From contig OX365946.1 of assembly GCA_947247005.1 (NCBI GenBank), forward strand, positions 6,394,453 through 6,458,452: a stretch of 64,000 nt of DNA, written 5' to 3'. Below, piece after piece: positions 46,061 to 56,937 of the stretch. Both the position numbers and the translations under genes were made by a program. Every line of letters starts with the position of its first letter. Position 1 is the first letter of the stretch. The notes under the pieces were generated by a model. That model saw only the letters and a list, made by a program, of their open reading frames with translations. It was not told the origin of the DNA and did not search any database. This stretch comes from Spisula solida. Its lineage: Eukaryota; Mollusca; Bivalvia; Venerida; Mactridae.

Positions 46061-49000
46061 TTTGCAAGCGAATTTTTAAAGGTGTTCGTTGCAGTTTATT
46101 GTTTGAGAGATTGGACAAACATTCCCAACGATATAATTTGTTCAAACTTTGTATATGAACACAATATAATGTTAGAAATAGACCAATTAAAAACTAATCA
46201 TAGGTCATCTAACTTGTTTATGAGTTCTCTGCTCTTGAAACTAGATTTTCTCCTGTCAAATTTGAGTATTTCAGGACAGACCATTCTTTTAACAGGCGCA
46301 GTTTCCGATGATTTTGTTCATGCATTTTTCTGTTTCTAACTCATGATACACTGTCCTTATGCGATGTTTGAACAATTTTCATAATTTGGAAATAAAATCC
46401 CCTGATCTCACAAGAAATTGTCGCGAACGCCCTTAAGAATTTATTGAATTCGTGCCAATTTCATTTTTGTCGTGAAACAGTGAGTTCACCTTGATTTAAC
46501 TGCAATAGGTAACAAACAGCTTCTTCGTATTTGGAGGATTTCATAAAAGTACAAACCACCCCTAAAACTTGATAATCGAACATGCAATGTTCAATTGACA
46601 GGAATGCATTCTACACCAGAGCTTATAATGATATTAAACCGGTTTCCTTTATTTTAAGGGTAGAACGGTACATTTTCCCTGTAAATGACTATTATGTTCA
46701 TCATACTATACAAACAATGTATTTTTATGACAATAAGTCCGTATCTGATATAAGAAGTCTAGTCATTTATTGCACTTCGTAAAGGTTATAAATAACCAAC
46801 CGAGTTTTACAAACAACATTTTGAAGGTCGTATATATGAAATTCTATTGCTTAGCTTCATTACTAGGTCGCTGTAGGAATATTACGAGAATTTGGATACT
46901 TGTTAAAAATGTGCTACTCTCCTTGTATTGTTCCTGCATTGTAAGTTTGATTCGGCGTTTTTCAACCGGTGAATATTTTAATTTGTTTCGACCAGTAAAA
47001 CTATCTTGTTGGAAACTAATTTTCTTGATGTCTTTCTGTCAGTACAACAATGGGTTACCTATTTACATCCATAAGATACGAGTATAAGGGAGGTTGCAAC
47101 ACAACGTGTTCTGTAGTACATGTAACTAACCGTACATGTACACGATGCAATTTACATGTGCTTGGGAAACACGTGTGCGTGTGAAAGCACGTGCCAGCTG
47201 AAACATGAATTCTTTATAAATCGAAAGAAGTGATCATACAAGAAAAACCTTGATGCAAACATTGAAGGGTGACTTTTATAAAATCAAATAAATGATCTTA
47301 ATTTTAAATAGAAATATTTAAAGTGGATACTAATAGATAATAGCATTATTCGTAAAATACAGAGGTACTTCGAATGTACGAGGTATCATTATGACCAAAT
47401 TAAAAACGCATTTTTTACAGAATGACATTCCTAGTAACAACTTTATACGACCTATACTGTATAATTATGTTATAAAAACATCAGAGGCTCAAACTTTTAA
47501 AGAAATTAATTATAAGTACATTTTAATTAGAGGAGGTTGAAGGTAATTAGACAGAGTTCAATACTAAATGTCATCATTTAATTGGCGTTGATGAAGAACT
47601 ACATTTTTAATAATGTTATGTACATGCATTACAATACATCTGCTTTGTATTATAATAAATTTGTGTAATAATTATAGGTCAATAGGTTGGTTAGAATATT
47701 TGTAGGTGATTTATTAGATATAATACGACTTTTACTGATGCTTAATCATATACTCTAAGTTAGCACTTTGTCGTCTGAAGAACGCATGAAATAAGTTTTT
47801 TTGCACCTAAGGCCATACCAAATCGTTCCGAGTTTCGTTTAGCATCCATACTAAGTTTGAAAACCTATCTAGCTGTCCTGCGAGAAAATACGAAGCCTCG
47901 AAAAACTAGTCATGCCGACTTCCATCCTCATCATTATATGGCTTACAAATATAGCTTTCATGCATTGTCAGTCATTATAACTTACTGAAATAACTAAAAC
48001 CCTGTTTGTGCGAAATAAAAACTAATACTGAGCTTAATTAAGAGTCAATATTTAATATTACAGATAATCTTTACAAATCACATTGAATAACAGCGTAGGA
48101 TATGGTACAATAATAAATATTTATAATTAAAAATGCTGTTTTTTCCTTCTCAAGATGCCCAAACATACCAGTCGGCGGTTTGGAATGGCCTAACTTATTA
48201 ATATAATTAGCACCAAAGTTAGCTGCTATCGTAGTACATTGATGAGACTTTAATAAAGATTATCTCTCTAGTAATACGTAATGGTTTAACTAGGGATTTT
48301 GCAAGTACAATGTAGCTAAATACGAAATTGTATATGTCCATTGCTTTATAGTTGACATACAACTATGTATGAATGGACTTTTGAGTGGATTGGACATCGG
48401 TTTTGAACTCCGTAGTACGCAAGAGATCGTGCTTTATACCTTAACATTTACTAATGCATGCACACACCTCTTTATGCACTAGGATGCTGAGCAGCAGTGT
48501 GTTTTGACCACCCCTTTATTCTGCATTGATTTAGTTCTACTGTCTATCGGGTATTCCATATTCCATAACAATACGCCTTTAGAAGGGTTTTACGATGAGT
48601 GTCTGTGCAAAATATACATAATCATTTTGCCAAATAAGATCACCAAAAAAACTATTCAAGAGAATCGGTTGACGAAGAATCACTAGTACTGAAATCCAAT
48701 GAAGAACACTTAGGTGAATAGGCCTTGCATTAGGAATGGGATAATCCCGATAACAAAATGTTGCTCGTTGTTGATCACCACCCGGTAAAACAAAAACCTG
48801 GCGGATAGAAAACACTATGTCGCAGAAATGAGGTCACCGAACTGGCCTAGGTGGAATAATCTTTGGGGAAGGAAGCGCAGAGAATGGTCAATGAACATAT
48901 CCCAAATGAAGAGAGACCGTTGCAGCTTCCTGTCTGACTGGACTGAATGGTAAACATAGGAAAAGTTGAATACCAAAAGATGATCACAAAAAATGAAATA

Positions 49001-50225
49001 CGATTCTTACTAAACACAACAACAAAGAACTCCTACAACTTGATTATGTAAGTCGCTGAATATATTATTCTCCTTCATTAGTGGTGTGAAGCCGTCAAAA
49101 ATGAGGTACCTAGAGTGATTAATATAAGTTGTAAAAGGAACTGAAATATAATGAGTAGACTAACTGGGATAGTTCCGAGGAGCCTAAAGTATACATTGCG
49201 CATATATTGCATAATTCATTGATATTAGTTGCGACTGTTTTGTGACATTAAATTTATGAATACATATTTTCGCACCTTATATTAATATTTACACAGTTAG
49301 TAAAAACGTGTATACGGACAACAAGACAGGACTAGTTAATTTAATCAAAACAAAAATAGCCCATTGTCACATTGCTGTCTGTTTCGTCAGGCGCTGTTAG
49401 TTGTTGCGATGTCAATGTTTTTTGCAGAAGGACCTTCACTCCATTTATTATCTTTCATTTCAGTAACATAGTAAATGTCATAATATAGAGCCGTTATTAA
49501 ACATGCATTGTTCTTGTCGCTGTTATGAAGCTAACGACAGAAACAAACAGACGGTATTCGAGCATGTAACATTTGTTTTGCAAATATTTGACTGCGAATT
49601 ATAATACTGAATAGCTTTTAAAGCGTTTATTGTAACACAATAGGCAATTTTGTAGTTTTTTTATTGAAGGCGTGTTCATGAAACAAGTAAACTGTTATTT
49701 ATTCCAGGTGTAGTTATTGCTAAATATGTATTTATTTAACAATGTGTATGTATTGTAAGGTATTTAAAGAATAGTTATTTATACATGTACATGTATGGTA
49801 ATGTCTTAAACAAAATATCGGTCAGTGAATTCTCATTTAGGACTTTACTACCGGTATTTTAAATGCTCATGATAGGTACATCTGTAGCAAGTTTGAAAAA
49901 AAGGCAAACTAAACGTTTAAACGGCAGGAACAAAACAAAGGTGTAACTCCCGTCTTACTAAAATATGATATAACCAGGTATGCTATGATAATTATTTATA
50001 GTCGGTTGTAAAAATTTGGCAAAGCTTATGTAGTTTATTGTATAGTCTTATCGACTCAAAATATAATTTATATATTCTATCTTATCTTATCTTTAGACAT
50101 AGAAGACTAGGCAAGTCCTGTCTTTTGTAACATTCCATAAAGCGTAAAAAGAAAAAAATCAACGTATAGGTAATACAAATTTGCACACAAATCCAAATAC
50201 AAAACAAATCCAAAAAACTTCCAAC
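46061..50225. other. no supported gene
   Basis: About 4 kb of AT-rich sequence. The longer frames (85 codons at 46082-46339, 105 codons at 46770-47087) are AT-driven and lack domains. If the candidate first exon at 50265-50226 is right, this whole stretch is intron 1 of the Kazal gene. Confidence 0.45.
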
Positions 50226-50265
50226 CTGCAACTACCACAAGACACAAGACATAAATCCACTTCAT
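50226..50265 (-). CDS. candidate signal-peptide first exon of the Kazal gene
   Basis: Minus strand: ATG at 50265-50263 begins MKWIYVLCLVVVA, a textbook signal-peptide core. It is followed by G and then GTTGGA. If CAG/GTTGGA is used as a donor the exon ends in phase 1, exactly what the acceptor at 40682 needs (G plus TT gives Val, continuing VNQAVRS). The donor is weak at its third position and the intron would be 9.5 kb. Short signal-like runs occur by chance in AT-rich DNA, as the one at 40806 shows, so this is a hypothesis. Confidence 0.3.
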
Positions 50266-51299
50266 GCTGCTATAAATACACACTATCAACACAAGAACAC
50301 GTATCTATCCTCTGCCGTCACTTAGGCGTACAAGCCTGTTTTATTCCTTACAAATATACAGAGTGACTATCACGTTAACGTGGCTATAACGCACACCGAC
50401 AAATGGCGTAACAATGTCAAACACCGTTGCGTTGTCATCGAAATATAATGGCTATTTATTTTGGTCATCGACGTTTATGAATGTATAAAAAGGTCACGCT
50501 CAGTAACATACATTAATACAAATGGGTTAGTTGAACAAGAGTCATGTGTATATTGTAATTATACCAAGTCTTTATTATATTTGAAGATGACGTAAACCCA
50601 TACAATTGTTAAGCAACTTGGAAAATAAACATTTTCTTGTTATTTTGATTTCGGAGGGAGATCTTAAACTATGATTAATAACAAAAACACAGTATTGTTT
50701 AATTACGACGTCCACCATCGCTGTCTTCAAGAGTTGCTGAAAACTCCGTTAGCAATTATACATGTATATGACAAATAAACCCATGTGACTATGGTGATTA
50801 TAACAGTGGTTAGTTGTCGTACGGACGGACTATGTTTAAATCCCCGGTCTGTGAGATTAACTAACTCAGTTGCCTCAGTCGTGTTTTTTGCATCCAGGAT
50901 AGTTCAGTTGCTTGCAAACAAGAAAGTTTATCGCTGGATTAAAATGAGATGGTCGTTAGTACAAAGTGTTATTTTGAGAAAACAAGAAAAACTTTCTGAA
51001 AGTAGTCTTTACTAATGGCAAGCTATTTCAATAGGATCATAAAAAGCACCTTGTAAAAGCAGACAACAAATATGAATGAGTCTTATAAGGTCAACCTTCT
51101 CAGTCTAAGCAAGCGATTTGTCCTATGAATCACCCATATATTGTGCATAGTGCAACTGGGATATATAATTATTATATATACATGTACCACAAAATAGTTA
51201 CAATCATGAGCACATCGACACATTAATATCTGTAAATCAAGCCATAATACATAATTAAAATGTTTCATTGATATGGTTTAATAAGTGTCACAACATAAA
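50266..51299. other. no gene recognised
   Basis: A TATAAAAAGG motif on the plus strand near 50486 looks like a TATA box, but the only downstream ATGs within 60 bases meet stops quickly. No gene can be attached to it. Confidence 0.45.
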
Positions 51300-51577
51300 A
51301 TCCCTTTCACAATTGTCGTACGACGGACGTGCGACGGGTCTACGATGTAAATTTGAGGACTATCGTGCGTCCGTCGCACGACGGACTTAAGAAATTCCTG
51401 CATCGTACGAAGGGTTTATAACAACTTTTTATCGTAGGGCTGACTTGTGTCGAATGTTTTGTCGTGCGAGCATCGCACGACCGTCGTGCGACGGACGCAC
51501 GTTAGTCTCTAAATTTCCAATAATTTTACAAGCATCGTACGACGGAGAAAATTCTACGGCAATTGTGAAAGGGGTTT
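51300..51577. mobile_element. CG-rich MITE flanked by an 8 bp duplication
   Basis: CCCTTTCACAATTG at the left is matched by CAATTGTGAAAGGGG at the right. The interior is full of short CG-rich palindromes around CGTCGTGCGACGG, in sharp contrast to the AT-rich surroundings. AACATAAA occurs just outside both ends (51292-51299 and 51578-51585), an apparent 8 bp target-site duplication as made by hAT-type transposases. The outermost 2-3 bases do not pair. Confidence 0.75.
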
Positions 51578-51652
51578 AACATAAAGTGGTATTCGGACTC
51601 AACTATATTCTGATAATACGAACTACACAATCTATTTTCTACGGTGTTCCGG

Positions 51653-51906
51653 TAGGGCCATCGCTGCATAGATTGTGAAAAGTCGATGGTATGATACCGG
51701 TAGTGAAAAGTCGATAGAACAGTTGTAAAAAGTCGATAGCATGGTGGTGAAAAGTCGATATAGTACGAGACAACGAAAGCGCGACAGTAAAAAACCCCGA
51801 AAGAACGATCATAGTGAAACACGAAATAATATGGACTTTTAACTATCGTACTATCGTTAGGTCGTACTATTTTCGCAATTTGACTATCTATGCAGCGATA
51901 GCCCTA
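51653..51906. mobile_element. MITE with internal GTGAAAAGTCGAT repeats
   Basis: TAGGGCCATCGCTGCATAGA is inverted at the right end as CTATGCAGCGATAGCCCTA with one or two differences. The left half holds four copies of a GTGAAAAGTCGAT-like phrase about 20-25 bases apart. The element is 254 bp and starts only 75 bp after the previous one. Confidence 0.7.
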
Positions 51907-52232
51907 ACGTATTTTTCTCTGTTTGCATGTATCAATACAATCGGGTACGTTGTGACAGTATACTCGCAGTTCCTCTCACACTTGTGTTTTTATTACAAGA
52001 CAACATGTTGGTTGACATGTTTACAAGCGTGTATGTCATTTCTACTATGTTGATTGTCAAGTTTGAATTACCGTTTTCGATACGGGTCATTATTGTAGAC
52101 AGATTTGTTATAAAGACCTTGGATCACACACATCACGGTATAGACACTTATGTGTAATGTGACGATATTTATTTTTATTCAAAAACCTTCGGTATAGCAA
52201 GACCTGTTCTATAAATATACTCCCTGTGTACA

Positions 52233-52673
52233 GTACGGAGAATTGTACACGACTCTGGACCTGCTATTAGCATAAGTTATAGTACAGAGAATTTGACACG
52301 ACATGAATATATTACAAGGTTCTTGCGTTGAATATATATATTTCCGCGAGCAAATCGTGCAATATCTGTTCTTTATATTTGTGTTTGTATTACACCTCGA
52401 GCGTCTTCGTGATACTCCCCGCTTTCGGAAACATACAACCGGTGTTATAAATATAGACAACAGTCCTTTTCGACTGGGCTGTTTCGTGGAGCAGGTTACA
52501 GTCTGGTTCCCGTTCTAATTTTACAGTTATATTACTGTAGTAGTGCTGTAATTGTGGGGACTGGAACCAGGCTAAAACTTGCTTCACGAAACAGCCCAGT
52601 CGAAAAGGCCTAATATATTAGCTGTTAAATTATGCTAATTGACGGTCGAGAGTCGTGTCAAATTCTCTGGACT
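52233..52673. mobile_element. outer inverted-repeat element carrying a nested MITE
   Basis: A left arm from GTACGGAGAATTGTACACGA to TTAGCATAA (52233-52275) is reversed at 52630-52673 with about 80 percent identity. A second copy of the end motif (AGTACAGAGAATTTGACACG) sits at 52281-52300 and is closer to the right end than the true left end is. A separate perfect hairpin element (52465-52608) lies inside. Confidence 0.7.
52465..52608. mobile_element. inner nested hairpin MITE
   Basis: CCTTTTCGACTGGGCTGTTT and CGTG are perfectly reversed at 52585-52608, with weaker pairing continuing to CTGGTTCC. At 144 bp it is close to a pure stem-loop. It lies inside the 52233-52673 element. Confidence 0.8.
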
Positions 52674-53608
52674 ATATAAACATTACAATTGCTCTTATGA
52701 ATGTCTTTTGTAATAGTTATTATGTGTATCAGTATGTAGCTTAGTGAATAAGGTATAGGTTTTCACTGCCTTTTTCTTCCATCAAAATGTTTAAAACAAT
52801 AAATATACAATGTTAAGATATTGCAATCTTTATATACAAGTGCCAGACTTGATTAAACGGACTGTACATATTACGTTACATGAAGGTACCAAAAAAGTAA
52901 ACAATAATATTTATTTAAGTAGAATCTAGTCCAATCTAGTACTCCATATTTTTATAGTTTCATTTTGTCATTAATGACAAAGTAGCTATCATTAAACAGT
53001 GGTTTCATTCATAAAGTACATATTATAATGAAGTAGTCGAAAAGAGTGTCACTTGACTTGGCGGATATTGCAGACAGTATTTGAATATTCTATATAGTAT
53101 ATGCTTATATTTCGTTTTTTTTTCTTTTGATACTTTCATTTTATTTTTTTATTTTTTCACCTCAAATATACTCACATTCCGGACATTATTAAATGTATGA
53201 GTAACTCTGTAAGTTTAGAGATGTACAATGGCATTATTTCCATCATTTTCGTCACTTAACCAAAAAGGCATATACTTGATAAATAGACATTTTCAACGAA
53301 TGGCTAAAGATAACCCGTCGCCAAAGTATACTTCCTAGTGGCATCGAAAAATTAAAAGTGTTATAACAAATACATTTTAACTAGTTCTGTCGCCTACTAT
53401 TGCAGCATCTTAGTTGCATTCTGTCGAGCATAGCCTTTTTTGCTGAAATATAGCATATATATATATATAAAAATATATTAGTGCCTCCAAAAAATGTAAG
53501 CAATTGTGAAATACTTGTTTTTGATATATTGCTTTATTTTCATCAATTCATTTGCTTATTCGTGTTATGGCACATGCTGAAATAAACGTGAAATAAAAAT
53601 CTTTGACC
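52674..53608. other. AT-rich, nothing recognised
   Basis: Very AT-rich with an AT microsatellite near 53455-53475. No gene. Confidence 0.55.
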
Positions 53609-53680
53609 AGCCCCCAGTGAGGATCGAACTCACGACCCCTGGTTTACAAGACCAGTGCTCTACCACTGAGCTATGGAGGC
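53609..53680 (-). tRNA. tRNA-Thr (anticodon UGU)
   Basis: The minus strand folds as a standard cloverleaf. Acceptor stem GCCTCCA pairs with TGGGGGC (one G-T pair), discriminator base T. The D-arm has GCTCAGTGGTAGAGC, the anticodon arm CTGGT-CTTGTAA-ACCAG with anticodon TGT, and the T-arm GTGAG-TTCGATC-CTCAC. It closely resembles animal nuclear tRNA-Thr(UGU). A and B boxes are intact, no intron. CCA is not encoded, as expected for a nuclear gene. Confidence 0.96.
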
Positions 53681-55141
53681 TATATAACAACGTAATCATC
53701 ATATGCAAATATATCGTATCTTTTTCACAGATGTTCAATTAAGTCCTTTTTGTTTTTATTATATTTAAGTCGATTTCATCAAGCTGTCGCAGGTATTTTT
53801 GACATTGAGTAAACATGGGACGGGTCAATGAGATAAAAATATATATATTAGTATTATATATATAGTATTATAGTTATTAAATTTTGATATCTAGCGGTGA
53901 ATTTCGTCCAATTCAATTTAACGGTTCGTGAACAGACACAGTCAGTTAATTGTTTATATGCGTTTATTTATCCTCGCCGCCCCAGGCGATCCATAAGAGG
54001 TTAGTCACATTAGTTGTGGGAGGGGGATAGTACATGATACAGAAGATCACCCAGTTCCAGAAGCATCACTGGTTATTTTACGTGCCTGTTGTAAAGCATC
54101 ATACACGGGAACTTGATCTAAAGTCTCAGCCGGAAGACTGTATTGAGGCTCACATATAAGACTTGTAGGAAGTGTGCGTATCCACAACACCACGGCGCAT
54201 TTGATATAGGAGAGATCATGTTTGTATACAAAGGGATTAGTACCACCAGCTAGCTATTGGTTAATGACAGGTTTTTATTGTTCATTCCTGCAATAGATTG
54301 CTGGTCGGCATTTCGCATATGAATACGGTGATTATGGAATGCGCTTTGAACACGATTTAATATCGAACACATTTAAAGTTTCCCTGACAGACAGACTTTA
54401 TGTTGATAACGGTTCCAGTTCGACTTTGAACGCACTAAACGTGCCCAGATGTAAGTGATACATGATTGTTATCTTTATGACATGAACAACTTATTATCAC
54501 GTCTGATCAATGAGATAACACGTGATAAAAACAAGTGAACGTACAGTTTTCTTACATTTTCTTTAAAAGGTAAATAGTTAGTTTTCAGTATCACGAAAAT
54601 TACCAAAGTGGGCCAACATTAACTTAATTCACCAAATACCAAAATGCTTATCACTATCAGGGACTGAGTTATGAAATGCAAAATCGGCTGAGGGTGTATG
54701 CAAAATGTAATACAAAACCGGACCTTTGCCCTTTTATAAAATATATTTCTGTATCCAACCATTGTACTGGCCTTAGATATGATCGGATATAGCTAACAAA
54801 TATTCGTCGTTCATTTACTTCTTTAGTCTAAGAATATTCACGAATGTCAGGTATGGGTGAAATAAGGATAATGCCCATGAAGGCCATCCCATTTATACTT
54901 AGGCCTGAAATAAAATCGCGACCTTTCAACCCAAATCGCCGCTATCCCAAAATTACTTTTTAAAACTAATTATTAGTTGAAATTGTAGGGAAAAGGACTT
55001 TTTTATAATTAATACCTCTTTCAAACAAGTAAATCATTGGTTACTAATTAGGAAACTATACTGCAGGTATATATATATACATGCACGCTTTGGAATAAAA
55101 CTTCTATTCAAACTATAATTTTCTTGATAATATAAAAAGTC
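53681..55141. other. inter-tRNA spacer, nothing recognised
   Basis: About 1.5 kb. AT microsatellite-like sequence at 53838-53875. No gene or mobile-element termini identified. Confidence 0.5.
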
Positions 55142-55224
55142 TAGCACGAGTGGGGTTCGAACCCACGCGGACATTCGTCCATTGGAACTTAAGTCCAACG
55201 CCTTAACCACTCGGCCATCGTGCT
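55142..55224 (-). tRNA. tRNA-Leu (anticodon UAA)
   Basis: The minus strand gives a class II tRNA of 83 bases. Acceptor stem AGCACGA pairs fully with TCGTGCT, discriminator A. The anticodon arm is TTGGA-CTTAAGT-TCCAA with anticodon TAA, a long variable arm TGGACGAATGTCC follows, and the T-arm is GTGGG-TTCGAAC-CCCAC. It is like animal nuclear tRNA-Leu(UAA). No intron, CCA not encoded. It lies 1.5 kb from the tRNA-Thr gene on the same strand. Confidence 0.96.
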
Positions 55225-55697
55225 GCCATATATATAATATATAACTAATCTACTTTTGAATGGATTTGAACATCGTATCGTCCCATACCTAATCTGCGTT
55301 TTTACAGGACTAAGTCAATAAGTGAAATCGCAATATTGTGTTAAATCTACATCATGTGCGTGAAAGTATTGTCGAATACTTTTGACCTGTCGCTAATTAA
55401 TCTCCGTATGTTTTCGTTTTTGTACAGTAAGAATGTTTTGATGAGTTAAAAAAACAACTCGGATTGGACAACGGATAAGCATGGATATTCATGGATGACA
55501 AGTTAAAAGTGATAAGTAATATAACCATTCCTGTCGATAAAAACAAACAGACTGTACAAAACAAACATGCTTTAGTCCACATCTAACGTCACCAACCGAT
55601 AACATATAAATCCGGTATTTATACATTGAATACGTGTACCTGTATTCAGCAACTTCACCCAGAAACATTTTATGTATCACTAGAGTGGGTGATAATA

Positions 55698-56021
55698 CAG
55701 GTTATATGGTACATCTCCTCAAACAACCGCATTCTTTTAGACGTTATTGTTACAGTTCTATTGGTTGGGTTCTTTATACAGGTTATATTTTATATCTGTT
55801 TATATAACCGCATTCTTTTAGAAGTTATTGTTAAATTTCTATTAATTGGGTACTTTATACAGGTTATATTGTATACCTGTTTATATAACCACATTCGTTT
55901 AGAATTTATTGTTAAAGTTCTATTAACTGGGTACTTTATACAGGCTATATTTGATATCTGTATACATAACCACCTTCTTATAGCAGTCATTGTAGATGTT
56001 CACCATCTTTACTGGGTACTC
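55698..56021 (+). repeat. 81 bp tandem repeat, four copies, frame kept open
   Basis: Units begin at 55698, 55779, 55860 and 55941 with CAGGTTATAT-like text, spaced exactly 81 bp. A weak further echo is near 56400. Because 81 is 27 codons and stops are absent, a 160-codon plus-strand frame (55626-56108) contains four 27-residue hydrophobic units of the type QVIFYICLYNRILLEVIVKF. The opposite strand is also partly open. The units differ at many positions, so the array is old. Coding status is unproven. Confidence 0.85.
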
Positions 56022-56858
56022 AAAACGTGCGCAATTTTGGCAAAACAAAAACGAGTCAACGACGTCATTTTAAGGGTTTCGTCAGCGCGTTTTGAAATTA
56101 ATGTGTAATAATCATATATGTACGGACACCCTTTCATCACATAAATCGAATGCTATAGGTTTAACATTACTGACTTAATGTTTACGATTTTCACAGTCGT
56201 TTTACTACTTATAAGACTTGCCGCGCCGTAACGTAAAAACGTGCGTAACATAGCAACTTCACGATGTCATAGCAACGTCATTATTTAAAAAACGGAAGAT
56301 TAACGTTCACTTTTAAATTGGAAATAACTTCAATTTCACAATGATACCACATTTGTATATAAACTCCGACATTTTTTAATCCACTGGTACCATCTTAATA
56401 CAGGTTATAGGTCACATCTGATGTTTCCACCGTCCTCTTTTTGCAGCCAAAGGTTATGTTTTCATTGACTGGGTGCTTACGGCAGGTTAGAAGGAAGTAT
56501 CGTTTCTAACGATATTAATATAATATTTAAATCGATGCAAATCTAATAATGTAAAATATAGCAATAAGGAAATTTGTATAGCGCCGGCAGCAAACACGGA
56601 AGAGGATCGTGTCATAGAAATAACGCTTCCGTCTCATAGGCACAGCCAACCAAATTTGCTCAGCACCAAATATAAATCACAGTAGTAAGACATTCCGAAT
56701 TTAATATTCAGTGTATGCTGGAGCAATTGCAATCATTATTTTTTCGCATATTGTAAAAAGTAGTTGACAATGCAATATAATTTTATTTTAATTGCGCAAT
56801 GAACTAAATAAAACTTCCGAAAATCTAGACATTTGGGGTGCTTTAAATTGAATTCATC
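56022..56858. other. upstream region of the VWA gene
   Basis: AT-rich. No clear TATA box or other promoter element could be fixed relative to the ATG at 56859. An AACTAAATAAAACTT stretch lies about 50 bases upstream. Confidence 0.4.
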
Positions 56859-56937
56859 ATGCGTCTTTTGTGCTTAATCATAACCGGGTGTGCCTTGATG
56901 GGAGCGGTGGCTGATGGACAAAACGGGAGTGACAGAG
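56859..56937 (+). CDS. VWA gene exon 1 (signal peptide)
   Basis: ATG at 56859 starts 26 codons with a hydrophobic core (LLCLIITGCALMGAVA) and likely cleavage near ADG-QNG. Donor GTAATA after 56937, phase 1. Confidence 0.8.

Noticed and set aside
50480..50500. TATAAAAAGG as a plus-strand core promoter
   Set aside because: The downstream ATGs close after a few codons and no exon could be attached.
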